A DNA stretch of 64,000 nucleotides from NCBI RefSeq assembly GCF_002865645.1, contig NW_020194619.1, positions 1,834,442-1,898,441 on the forward strand, written 5' to 3'. This document shows positions 19,860-30,252 of the stretch, piece after piece. The notes below the pieces were generated by a model. That model was not told the DNA's origin, ran no database searches, and saw only the letters and a list, made by a program, of their open reading frames with translations. The DNA comes from Hyaloscypha bicolor E. Its lineage: Eukaryota; Ascomycota; Leotiomycetes; Helotiales; Hyaloscyphaceae. The first letter of the stretch is position 1. Each line of letters opens with the position of its first letter. The position numbers were made by a program, and so were the translations under genes.

Positions 19860-21087
19860 ATGGTTAAGATCGCAGTGGCTGGCGGCTCTGGGCGTACGTC
19901 TCAGCACTCAAAACACAACAATAAACCACCCTGACTTTGAACCTGCAGAAGTTGGCCAGGAAGTGATCGATGCTTTAGCCGCTGCAAAGAAACATGAGAT
20001 AGTGATTTTGAGTAGGAATGTAAAGTGACATCGATACCTTGTGTACTTGCATATGTATGTTACTAATGTAGCATAGAAGGCAGTCACTGGCGACAGCGCA
20101 TCTGGAGTCACATGGCTTGCCGTAAACTACGACGACAAAAGCCAGCTTATTGAAGCCCTGAGAGGAATTCACACCGTCTTATCTTTCACCCAAGTCATGG
20201 ATTATACGCCCCAGGAGAATCTGATAGATGCTGCCATTGCCGCCGGCGTGAAACGCTTTGCACCAAGCCAATGGGGGAGGTAAAGTTGACAGGAAATATG
20301 TATCATGGACATGGTATCTAATGGATCTACAGTGCGTCGACAATAGGCATGCCTTGGTGGGCAGGAAAAGATAAGATCAAGGAGTATTTGGAGAAGGTGA
20401 ATGAGAATGGGAAAGTAAGGATGCCATCTCTTCTTACGCTCTCCAATACTCGTACTTCTTCTGACCTAGCTCGTTGCTAGGTCCTCGAGTACAGCCTGTT
20501 CCAACCCGGTCTATTCTTAGACTATCTTGCCACTCCGTACAAAACGGCCAAGTATCTAGAGCCGCTCAATACGATGATTGACTTTCAGAATCGACGGGCA
20601 ATCGTCGTTGATGGTTATGACGCTATCATGACATACACCACTGTTAAAGATCTCGCTGCAGTCGTCGCTAGGGCAGCTGACCTTGATGGCGAGTGGCCTG
20701 TGGTTGGTGGTATCCGTGGCAATAGAGTGCCAGTCTCACAAATTCTCAAGATCGGCGAGAAAGTTCGAGGTGTGTCTTACCCTACCCACCAAATAAAGAT
20801 TGAATTGTTCACAAGAAACTACAGGCCGCGCCTTTACCGTTGATAAAGTCAAACTCGGAGATCTTGAAAGGGGGATTTTGACGGCATCGTGGACACTAGA
20901 AGCGAGCCACCCAAGTGTTACGGGGGACCAGGTCGAGGAGATGCTAAAGACTGTTCTCATTGGCACTCTTCTGAGCAGCGCAAAGGGTGCATGGGATGTT
21001 TCGGACGAGTTCAACCAACTTCTGCCCGATTTCAAATTCACACAGATAGAGGAATTCCTTGCTCAGGTCTGGGAAGGCAAACCATAA
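19860..21087 (+). CDS. NmrA/isoflavone-reductase-like NAD(P)-binding protein
   Basis: A Rossmann-fold oxidoreductase-like protein of the atypical short-chain dehydrogenase group. Exon 1 (19860-19893) encodes MVKIAVAGGSG, and the glycine-rich dinucleotide motif GGSGQVGQEV is completed across the first intron (19894-19948). Later exons give VILSRN, LIEALRGIHTVLSF, NLIDAAIAAGVKRFAPSQWG and PWWAGKDKIKEYLEKVNENG, then VLEYSLFQPGLFLDYLATPY, the substrate-binding part, and a C-terminal helical region to EFLAQVWEGKP with TAA 21085-21087. Further introns are at 20020-20076, 20280-20332, 20415-20480 and 20771-20824, all GT-AG with phases that keep the frame. The product is about 310 aa, normal for the family. 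It shares a promoter with the AflR-like regulator, suggesting it is that regulator's target. Substrate is unknown. Confidence 0.9.
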
Positions 21088-21628
21088 TAGGAAATGCTCT
21101 ATGCTCCAAGTCCCAACTGGGTATGATATGTTTGCTGGTGTTATCAACTCCCTCACAACGCTTCTGTTCCGAAGAGGACTTTTGCAGTGCCAAAAAAGGT
21201 CTAGATGGAGCAATTGCACCGGGCTTCGCCTTCCGTTAACGGCAGTCGACCTAATCCCCCTTTTGCGCCTACTCACTCGCCATGCTCGCTTACTAAATAC
21301 GCACAACGTAGCGAGAAATTTTCCTCTCAAGTGTTCCTGAGTAAAAGCCACAGGACCTTGACATCGGTCGGGTGAGAAAGGGGAAACAAAAGATGCCGCT
21401 CGGCTCCATGAAGAGAATTAGATTGGTGCTTGGGTTAGGGTGTGAGTATAGTACAAATTTCCGTCGCTCCTTTAGTGTAGGGGGTATCCAACTCAAGCCA
21501 AACCGAAAAACAACCTCTATTTGATCCGATCCTGCATAAGCTTCAAACCATGCTCCATATACCCCCCCAAATTATCGTATTTATCTTTCTATCCTTCACT
21601 CTCCACGTGACATTCTCCCTCGTCAGAC
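21088..21628. other. Intergenic stretch
   Basis: No gene is recognised between the convergent 3' ends of the NmrA-like gene and the coiled-coil gene. Short open frames on both strands lack family content. Confidence 0.4.
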
Positions 21629-23585
21629 TCATTCCCTGATGCTCTCCTCCGCACCAACCGTCTCGTCTTTCTTCGAGAAAGCGGCACTAGCCCACCCAAT
21701 CCAACTGGCTCTCTTCCCCGCTCCATCTTCACCACTAACTTTTCTATTCTCAGGATGATCTTGCACCAACCTCAATGGTCTCGGTTTATTCCCCGCAAAC
21801 GTCGTTGCTTTCTCTGATGCATGTGCTCTGGGCGGACTTTGGCTAGGTGGCGTTGTGACGCCCCCACTCTCACCACTCGAGCTGCTGGACTCGCTCTTCA
21901 TGCCGGGGAAGTTGCCCGCGGTAGGGACTTGGCCTGCAGTTGCGGATGGGACACGATGTGCTGCGTTGGGGTTTCCACCAGGTTGAGGGGGCGCAAAGAA
22001 GGACTGAGAGTGTCGTGGTGTTTGGGGACCGTGGAGAGGAGGTGAGTTCGGTCCACCACGGTACATCTGGTTTACCACATTTGCGGCGCCGGCGGTGTAT
22101 TGCTCGCTCATTGGGCGGCCGGTGCGGAAGCTGGAGCTGCGGGCGATGCCGAAGGGGATGCTGGGAGCGGTATCTGGGTCTGTGAGAGCGGAGTGTGTGG
22201 CTGGCATTTGGGATTGCGGGCGTGGACGCCGGGTTGCGTTCATGGCGACTGATTTTGCTCGTTGAAGGATCGAGGCTCCGCTTGCTTGCTCCTTTGGCGG
22301 TGGCGGGGGTAGCTCTTTGTCCACGTTTGCGCTGCCTGGTGTGAAGTCTGAGTTCTGGTCGAGGACCGCCTCAAAGTCCTTGTACTGGAGGAGACGCTCG
22401 ATGATCTTGTTGATATATAGGGTCAAGGCCTTGTTTTCACCTTGGGATTTCTTCAATTCCACTTCGAGACGGCGGTAATTCTCGCTCTCCCCTTCTGCTG
22501 CGTCTGAGAGCTCGTCTGCTAGACTTGGTGCTGCTGTTCGTCCTTCGAGGGCATTTAGAGCATCTGCGTTGTGTGATGCTGAGCCCATGAAATCGCTCTT
22601 GGCGAAATCCCCGGTCAGGGTCTTCTCAGATAGCAGCAATTGATAGCTCTCGTTGTCCTCCATCAATCTAGCATTGGTCATTCGTGCTTCCAGAAGTAAT
22701 CTCTCAACTTCTTGGAATCTGCCACCTCCCATGTTCTCCGATTCGACCAACTTAATTTGTGCCTCTGCCAACTCTAATCGAAGGGATTCAATCAACCTGT
22801 CCTTCTGGAGCAGAAGCTTCGAATTGTTTCGAGAATCGCTGCGATTCAAACCTGCCGGGGGCGCAAATTGACCATCAACGCTGGGTGAAGTATTATTTGC
22901 TAAAAGTGGTTAATGGTGAAGCCTGGTGAGAGAGGCGGTGCAACTTACAGCGTCTCGACAACCTGCTATCCTCATCCGTGTTTGACCTCCCGGCGAGAGA
23001 ATCCTTCAGTCTTTGTATGATTGTCTGCATTTCCTCCTCACGATTAGACATGTCCTCCCTCTCCTTCGTCATTGAACTCCTCTCCGCCTCGTATATCGCC
23101 TCCATCTCGCGCTTTTGTCTAAGAGCATCGCGTTTCTCATTTTCTAGTGTCTCTAACCGTTCCTCACTCTCATGTAAACGATCCTCGAGCTTCCCTTGCT
23201 CCTGTAATGCTTCATCTAATCTCGATTGCAGGACTTGAGCCTGTTTCTGGAATTGCTCGGACATCGACTCGGTGTTGCGGAGGCGGTCTTTCAGATCATC
23301 TAGCAACGCGACCGTTTCTGCCCGAGCGTCATCGTCTACATCAGATGCCGCGCTGCTTGAGCTGAGATTCGAAGCGCCTGCGCCTGGCCTTTGCATAGCT
23401 GCTCGCGCGGAGACTGGAGTCCCTCCCCGTATTGATCGGCTTCGCGCGACGCCATTCGCAGTTGCTGATGTAGGCGTGGAAGCACGCGCTGGTGCTCGAG
23501 ATGGCGAAGTGGAGGTTGGATCTGTCGAGGGTCTGCGGCCAGTAGGCGTGCCAGCTGCTGGCGGTTTTTTGGGCGCTGTCGACAT
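21629..23585 (-). CDS. Coiled-coil protein with disordered Ser/Pro-rich C-terminus
   Basis: Conserved-looking ascomycete protein of unknown role. The start at 23585 (MSTAPKKPPAAGTPTGRRPS) opens a basic, Pro/Ser/Thr-rich N-terminus resembling microtubule-binding tails. A long coiled coil follows from about residue 90 (AETVALLDDLKDRLRNTESM, LQSRLDEALQEQGKLEDRL) to the end of exon 1. One intron (22900-22948, donor GTAAGT, acceptor TTTTAG) joins to SNNTSPSVDGQFAPPAGLNR, then a second coil (LLLQKDRLIESLRLELAEAQ; LTLYINKIIERLLQYKDFE). A disordered region rich in Pro, Ser and Gly follows, ending GWASAAFSKKDETVGAEESI before the stop at 21629. Similar proteins in other fungi are often labelled M-protein-repeat or CLIP-like, but the sequence gives no specific function. 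Its position beside housekeeping genes and its intact frame argue for a core gene. Confidence 0.85.
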
Positions 23586-24506
23586 TATTATTGATGTTGT
23601 GATGTTGACAGAGTGAAGTCTGGGAGAGGAGAATGTTGGAGGTCGTTCGCGGGAGACCCGAGGGTTGGCGCAACAATTCTCGATAAGCAAAACTTGCTGT
23701 CAAGAATAGCACAGCTCAGCTGCGCCTCGTGTTGGGTTTGAGATCTTTTTTTCTTTCCAAAGAGAAGAGCCAGACGTCAAGAGAGACAGAACTAGTCAGA
23801 GGCGCAGTTTGTAATCATCATGTGTCCTCTTTGCGTTGTTGACATTCAGGTAAATTAGCCTCCTCACGCGATTGCCCGGATTGATCCCAGGCGCATGAAG
23901 CCTCGCGTCGGCCGGATGAAAATGACACAACGCCAACCAAACAGGGGCTGCTTGACGGCTGCTAGACGTGATCTCCGGTCTCATGTAGATTGAAACACTT
24001 CCTACCCGGGAGATGCTTGGTTTCTTGCGAGTGGATCTTGAACAAGGCCGCCTCACAATGGTTGCAGCAGCCTCGAAGAAGGTTATTTGAATCACGTATG
24101 GCAGGATTATCCCAATCACGGTTACTCTCGAGGACTCGGGGTGCACGAGGTGGCCCAGTTTGATGTTCAATGACCAGATGAAGTCGGGCTAGAAGGCAGC
24201 TGTGTCCCATATTCCTAGCAGTAACATTATATGAGCACATCTATGGACTTGATTCTTTGCAACGTTCATGCATGGAAGCGTTTGCCCTTGCTAAGAAGGC
24301 CAGGGTCAAACGGGAAGGATTCAAGGATTTGAGGCTAGTCATGTGATCATGCGCTAGGTCTGAACTGGGCTAGTCGCTCGCAAGCCGAATCCGCACACTG
24401 GGGACAAACTTTGCGCGAATCCTCAAAAGAAAACTTTCCTCAAACCATCTACCACGCCGGAGCGACCACCACATTCAAGATCATCCAACAATCTTGACAC
24501 GCAACG
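23586..24506. other. Divergent intergenic region between the coiled-coil gene and the eL30 gene
   Basis: About 0.9 kb with no supported gene. The open frames at 23796-24240 on the minus strand lack family content. The final roughly 100 bases before 24507 are pyrimidine- and A-rich, as is usual upstream of ribosomal protein genes. Confidence 0.4.
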
Positions 24507-25053
24507 ATGGCACCTACCAAGAAGACCAAGAAGACCGCCGACAGCATCAACTCGCGCCTGGCGCTTGTGATGAAGTCTGGTAAAGGTGAGAACATTCTTC
24601 TGGACAGGAATTTCAGCATCAGCATCAATTGCTGACCTCCATCCCTCACAGTCACTCTCGGATACAAGTCTACTCTCAAGACTCTCCGTTCCGGAAAGGC
24701 TAAGCTCGTCATCATTGCCGGCAACACCCCTCCTCTCCGCAAATCAGAGCTGGAATACTATTCCATGCTTTCCAAGACCAATGTGCACCACTTCGCTGGC
24801 AACAACGTACGTACATACATCTTCTTTGTCAATAAACGAAGCTTGCTACTTCTGCCCAATGACCAAACCTTCGGGTTTGCGAGGGTATGCCCAGCGATAA
24901 AGTCTTCCACGACTTTGGAGGGTATTCCTTTTGCTTACTTTTCCTGTTTCGCAGATTGAACTCGGAACTGCTTGCGGTAAACTTTTCCGTTGCTCTACGA
25001 TGGCTGTGTTGGATGCTGGTGACTCCGATATCTTGAGTGGACAGACTGCTTAA
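24507..25053 (+). CDS. rpl30: 60S ribosomal protein L30 (eL30)
   Basis: A structural protein of the large ribosomal subunit; in yeast it also represses splicing of its own transcript by binding a kink-turn. Three exons: [20 protein letters not shown] then [26 protein letters not shown] then [20 protein letters not shown] and [12 protein letters not shown]; and [20 protein letters not shown] ending SDILSGQTA with TAA 25051-25053. Introns are 24586-24651 and 24807-24954, both GT-AG. The product is about 110 aa, the normal length, and nearly every residue fits the family. Intron 2 is unusually structured (two perfect 6-bp hairpins, 24864-24879 and 24899-24916). It lies 500 bp from the uL16 gene on the same strand. 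Confidence 0.98.
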
Positions 25054-25552
25054 GTGCAGTGAGGTGGACGACGGGCAACGGATCATGTATGCATATTCTG
25101 CATAGCTCAGCATAGCGAATGATACCCCTTCAACTGGACATGGCTCCTGGGCAATTTGTATGGGGATTCGACTGGAAGTTTGGACTGGGTGGAGGTCATT
25201 TCAGCAGGAACAGATTTGGCTCGGAGTTTGCTCGTGGATTTTCACCACAGCACCGGACAATAAAATGACCGCGAAATGCTAGAAGAATTGATCAATGTCC
25301 GAAACTTGCCTCGTATCATAAAACTCTCTCTGTTTTGATTTGCCTGGATTCATTTCGACTCATTCTGAACCATTGTGACTCTTCTCAATACCCGCGCCCC
25401 ATTTTCAAAAATTTGCTGTGTGCGGAGATAAGCCCTGCTAAGCGAGCTACGTTGATTTCAAATCTCGACCATCTTCAACTTGGTACAAGACCTCTTGTCT
25501 TCTCTCCCCATCCCGCAACAACAACCACGAAGCCACCTCGAAATCATTCAAG
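25054..25552. other. Intergenic region between eL30 and uL16 genes
   Basis: No separate gene is seen. An AATAAAAT sequence at about 25260 could end the eL30 transcript, and the remainder should hold the uL16 promoter and leader. Confidence 0.4.
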
Positions 25553-26564
25553 ATGGCACGAAGACCCGCGAGATGCTACCGTTACTGCAAGAATAAGGTG
25601 CGTAGGACGCGTTCCTGGCGGATGGAGGGATTTTGAAGCCGTGATGGCCACTTTCTTCCCCAGTCGCCACTTCACATTGCCAGAGAAACACGAACTGACA
25701 TCCTATCTTTATAGCCCTATCCCAAGTCCCGATTCAACCGTGGTGTCCCCGATCCAAAGATCCGTACGTTTACGCCCCTCACGAGCCCGTCACTACAGTA
25801 CTAATATACACCAGGTATCTTTGATCTCGGCCGAAAGCGTGCGAACGTCGACGAGTTCCCCCTCTGTGTCCACTTGGTCTCCAACGAGTATGAACAATTG
25901 AGCTCTGAGGCTTTGGAAGCTGCCCGTATTTGCGCCAACAAGTGAGCATATCCAGCGATGACGATCTTGGCGGGGCCAGCACGAAGGAGAGATTCGAAAC
26001 CAGAGAGCCTGGTGTTTGGCAACCGCCAAGATGGAACATGAAAATGAATGGAGGCTAATGATGTCTACAGATACTTGGTCAAGATTGCCGGAAAGGAAGG
26101 TTTCCATCTCCGTGTCCGCGCCCACCCTTACCATGTCGTCCGAATCAACAAGATGTTGTCCTGCGCCGGTGCCGATAGATTGCAGACTGGAATGCGTGGT
26201 GCTTGGGGTAAGCCCAACGGAACTGTTGCCCGTGTCAACATTGGTCAAATCATCCTGAGTGTCCGAACTCGTGATTCTCGTAAGTTCACTGTAGTCCATT
26301 CCATAAAATCCATTCCTAACATGTTGTGAAGACCGCGCAACCGCTCTCGAGGCTCTTCGACGATCACAATACAAGTTCCCTGGCCGCCAAAAGATCATCG
26401 TTTCCAAGAACTGGGGCTTCACTCCTCTCCGCCGTGAAGAGTACATGGAGAAGAAGGCTGAAGGCAAGCTCTTGGTCGACGGTGCCTATGTCCAGTTCTT
26501 GTCCAACAAAGGAAAGCTGGCCGACAACATCCGAAGATTCCCTGCTGCTTTCCAAGAAGCTTAG
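25553..26564 (+). CDS. rpl10: 60S ribosomal protein L10 (uL16)
   Basis: A large-subunit protein that joins late in 60S maturation and shapes the tRNA and GTPase centre. Five exons encode [51 protein letters not shown] with [32 protein letters not shown] through [20 protein letters not shown] to TRDS, and [20 protein letters not shown] ending [10 protein letters not shown] with TAG 26562-26564. Introns are 25598-25714, 25764-25814, 25942-26070 and 26280-26331, all GT-AG, with phases that keep the frame. The loop that inserts near the peptidyl-transferase centre (around [16 protein letters not shown]) is intact. The product is about 220 aa, usual for fungi. Confidence 0.98.
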
Positions 26565-27628
26565 GTGGGCGGCTGATGGTGCGTGGCAATTGGGAAAGAA
26601 GAAAGGCGTATTTTGCAAGGGCCGGATTGCATGATGTCTTACGGCATCCAGTTTTCTGATCGTTGTACTTAAGGAATTGCTACGACTTTCTGCTTTTACT
26701 TTGAGCATACCGATGTGATTCGTGTGAACTTCTGTACGGAGTGAAAGATATGCTAGACTGGAGGCAGGAAAGGGCATCCCTGGCAAAGCCGCAAAAGCAA
26801 TAATGCCTGTGCTCGTTCGGAGTCCGCACCAGTCTGTTGACAACACGCAGCCCCAAGGAGGGCAGGGTTAGATGCGAAACTATCCCGTTCTGGCGATTGC
26901 AACGTCCATCTCATCTCACCGTCTTCTTGGATTCGCTTGAACAAATACACAAGTCATGCCATCAAAAGGCGTCACTGGCTGGGTTGGCTGTGCGAAACTC
27001 GGCCCGTATCCTGTTGTCAAAAACACACTAATTACCCCCTAACTGATTTCATCATCGCGCTGCGATAAGCAACCCGGGGATGTAACTCACCAGCGCCGGA
27101 GACGTGTAGCTGACGCCCAACATAATAAATTCACAACATAAATAATCACAGCTGATTACTATGCTGACTGCTCTTCACGGAACAATTTTGCAGTTGTTAT
27201 ATACTTCTTTACTCTCGCTTTTGACTTCCGCTGAGCCAGGGGCGTAACCCATCCCACGTGGTCCGTTGCATGTCGATTATCAGGCCCGAGAGCGGTGATC
27301 ATCGAGCTAGGAGGGCACACGACCTGTATTCCCCCTCGAATCCCCTCACCTCAAACCTCCGTTCCATTTCTCCTGCCAGAAAGGGTCACATCAGCTACAC
27401 TCCCCTGGCCCGAGCTGCACGGGTAATCAGCCTGCACCACCCGAGGCGTCCTTGCATTTGCATTTCACGATCACGATCCGGATAGTCTGATCTCGCTCCC
27501 CTGACCCAGCCTCCTCACCTCCGTCCGAACTGCATCCAGTCCCCGTACCAAGCAGCATACATTTCACAACTTCCGACGGATACCTCGTCTGCAAAGCTCT
27601 GGACATATCTTGACAGAGCACAGCAGCA
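26565..27628. other. Intergenic region upstream of the conserved hypothetical gene
   Basis: About 1.06 kb with no supported gene on either strand. The last 350 bases are C/T-rich with short open frames and probably include the leader of the gene that begins at 27629. Confidence 0.4.
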
Positions 27629-29425
27629 ATGGCCTTCCGCCAGCCCACCTACCACGCTCCGCAACGCATCTATACCCCTCCCTCCGTCGATACACAAGCA
27701 CAAGCACAAGCGCACCCCACCATCCAACCTGCCACACAGCCTCAAAACCTCGCCGACTCCCAAGAATGGATCCTCTTCTCCCCGGCCGCGGAATCGACAA
27801 CCGACCGCACGTACACGACCTCCACTACACGAACTCGAACCGCTGGCAGGAGCAGAATAAGTGATTTCGGGAGCTTGGATACTGCGGCGAGAAGCTATGG
27901 GTATGATGAAGATGGGGAGGAGGCCATAGAGGAGGAGGAAGAGGATGGCGAGTTGGATAGTCTGGATAGTCATCTGCATGAGTTTAGGGAGCCGAGTTTG
28001 TATAGACAAGCGGAGGCTAGTGGCACTGTTTTGCCGACTCATGATGGCCTCGGGAGTTTTAGGCTCGATCAGATGGGCATGGGAGAGGAGGTGCAGGAGC
28101 ATTTGTATGCGTTTGAGAGGTTTAATCCCAGGAGGGTGAAGAGGAGACGAGAGAGTGTTGACTTGGGGATGCTGGAGCTGGAGAGTGAGAGGGCCGCGGA
28201 GGCGGAGAGGACGAGGAGGATTGAGACGTGGAGGATGGAACAGAGTCGGTTGTTGGTGGACGAGATACAGAGGGAGACGAGGAGAAGGAAACAATCGATG
28301 TCTACTCAGAGAGAAAGCATCCTTGCGGATAGGGAGCAGGAGGATGTTGCTACATTGAGTAATGTGGATTTTGGCTCTGAGCAGGATGAAGTTCCTGGTG
28401 ATGAGAACGAGAGCTTCTGGAACAGGATCACTAGGAGGGTCATTCGAGATCTGATGGGTATCGACGATGACCTACTGTCAATAATCTTCGGCGAAGCTCT
28501 TCCCCAAGCAGACGACCTCTCAACTACTCCGCCGGTGGAAGAAGCCGGCAGCATCATTGCTGCCAACCGCTACGACCAATCTTCATGGGAGTTCCGAGTC
28601 CTCGAACGAATAGCCCGCGAGGTTGGGATCCTCGTAAACCAGATATCGGACCACCCAGGTGCCTTCTCGACATACCTACACTCCCAACAGACGCCCCTCC
28701 CTTACGCCGGCCTTCCCGTCATCCCAGAGACAGCAAGAGATGTCCCAACTACCACCAACCCAGAAGAGTCAACATTTACTTCCACGACAGGCCCTCAATT
28801 TCTCCCAACCCTCCAAACCACTCAACCGGTATCAATCCCCATCCCAACACCAACAACCTCTCTCGCCTCACCTCTTCCCCTCGAAGATCCAGACTCCACA
28901 CCCCGCCCTCCAAATCCCCTTTCTCAACCCCTAACCCGCGAAGAGTGGGAGCGCGACCTCGACCTAAAAATGGTTTTCCGCTACCTCCGTTCCCGCTTCG
29001 TCTCTAAATTCCGCTCCTCGCCTCCCACAGATTTAGGCTTCACAGCAGGAATAGGAGGAACAAGCCACCTCGCAACAGCAAGCACAGCCGACACCGCCGC
29101 CCGCGCAGCAAGAGTAAGGCAACATCATCCGCTCGTCACGAGGCAAAAATCCAATACAGAGAGGGATCGGAGGAGGAGTATTGAGAGGTGGACGTGGAAA
29201 CCCAGTATTCCTACTGGCGGAAGTGCATCGGGAATTGCAGGCGGGGGGCTGATGGGCCATGTGAGGAGAGGGAGCAGTAGTTGCGCTAGTGAGAGGTTGA
29301 GTGCCAAGGGGCTGGGAAAGAGGAGTGGGAGTTCGAGGCATTATTGGGATTTTGGGGGGCAGAGTGTGGGGAGTGGGAGTTTGGTCGCGGGCGTGGGGGG
29401 CATGGGGAGTTGGGGCGAGGTATGA
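27629..29425 (+). CDS. Conserved-looking ascomycete protein of unknown function
   Basis: An intronless 598-aa frame starting MAFRQPTYHAPQRIYTPPSV in the context AGCAATGGCC. The N-terminus is Gln/Pro/Thr-rich; an acidic patch (EEAIEEEEEDGELDSLDSH) follows near residue 100. A charged, probably helical region carries the basic cluster PRRVKRRRESVD, a plausible nuclear signal, and WRMEQSRLLVDEIQRETRRR. The most domain-like part is FWNRITRRVIRDLMGIDDDL followed by LSIIFGEALP at about residues 270-300, continued by SSWEFRVLERIAREVGILVN. A Pro/Thr-rich linker precedes EEWERDLDLKMVFRYLRSRF, and the end is Gly/Ser-rich. I do not recognise a named family. The long open frame, alternation of ordered and disordered parts and placement next to housekeeping genes support a real gene. 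Confidence 0.8.
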   Translation: MAFRQPTYHAPQRIYTPPSVDTQAQAQAHPTIQPATQPQNLADSQEWILFSPAAESTTDRTYTTSTTRTRTAGRSRISDFGSLDTAARSYGYDEDGEEAIEEEEEDGELDSLDSHLHEFREPSLYRQAEASGTVLPTHDGLGSFRLDQMGMGEEVQEHLYAFERFNPRRVKRRRESVDLGMLELESERAAEAERTRRIETWRMEQSRLLVDEIQRETRRRKQSMSTQRESILADREQEDVATLSNVDFGSEQDEVPGDENESFWNRITRRVIRDLMGIDDDLLSIIFGEALPQADDLSTTPPVEEAGSIIAANRYDQSSWEFRVLERIAREVGILVNQISDHPGAFSTYLHSQQTPLPYAGLPVIPETARDVPTTTNPEESTFTSTTGPQFLPTLQTTQPVSIPIPTPTTSLASPLPLEDPDSTPRPPNPLSQPLTREEWERDLDLKMVFRYLRSRFVSKFRSSPPTDLGFTAGIGGTSHLATASTADTAARAARVRQHHPLVTRQKSNTERDRRRSIERWTWKPSIPTGGSASGIAGGGLMGHVRRGSSSCASERLSAKGLGKRSGSSRHYWDFGGQSVGSGSLVAGVGGMGSWGEV

Positions 29426-30252
29426 CATATGAGGTGTATGATTACGACGAGATGAGACGAGAGTTCATGAGATCAATACGTCTTGAGATACGATATAAAT
29501 CATAGCGGAAATTTGGCTTTCGGGTTTTATTTTGCGTACGTTGGGTTACTAGCATGGCGGAAGTGGTCGATAGCGAGCGACATTGGGGACCATCTCAATA
29601 GAGACTTTCAGCAAACACACTCAATTTACAGAGGATGAAGACTTCCCTCTTTGCGTTGGTCTTGTTGCGCTTTGACCTCCATGTGTTCCATTTTGGTGTA
29701 TGCTCCAAGTTGGGGAGCTAGTCTATGCCAGTGGTTGAAGCCAAGCGGGACGTATTTCTCTTCTCAAAGGCGAGCCGCATGTTCGGCCTTTCTCTCTGAT
29801 GCTCCAGTTTGATCAGGAGAAGCACGCTGAAATCTTGGTAGAAATATTGCCTGGAAACCATCGTTTTTGACAATCAGAAAACGCCTCTAATTCCATTCCC
29901 ATCCCACGCCACATTTTGTCCTCAAGACGAGAGCTTGGCCCCAACTCATAGTACCTCCAGTGCGCCTCATTGCATTCCGTCCCAAAATCCATGCAGACAA
30001 ACTGTCCACTCGTATGTGAAGTGAATAAATACAGGGGTATATCCAAATGCCCAAAAACGCCACCCTTCATGCCGGAATCGTACTGTACACGTGAAAAAAA
30101 ATCGCTTTTGCAAATGCTTCACCACTGTGCAAAGACGACAAATGGAAGGTTTAATTATATGAGCAACCGACTCTACGGCACCAGCGCAACCAGCGAGTAT
30201 TTATCGATGGTAAACTCGCCCAAGAGAATCGGAAGATGAGTGCTTTCACGTA
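29426..30252. other. Intergenic region with a possible gene fragment
   Basis: The minus-strand stretch 29813-30070 reads GHLDIPLYLFTSHTSGQFVC, then MDFGTECNEAHWRYYELGPS and CQKRWFPGNIS, which looks protein-like but has no start, partner exon or recognisable family. It may be an exon remnant. The rest shows nothing. Confidence 0.25.

Noticed and set aside
18000..21087. Secondary-metabolite cluster around the AflR-like gene
   Set aside because: No polyketide synthase, NRPS, terpene or P450 gene is present in the window; only one reductase and hydrolase relics accompany the regulator.
25942..26070. Possible C/D snoRNA in the third intron of the uL16 gene
   Set aside because: A GATGAC-like box is present, but no proper RTGATGA box, no CTGA box and no terminal stem are found.
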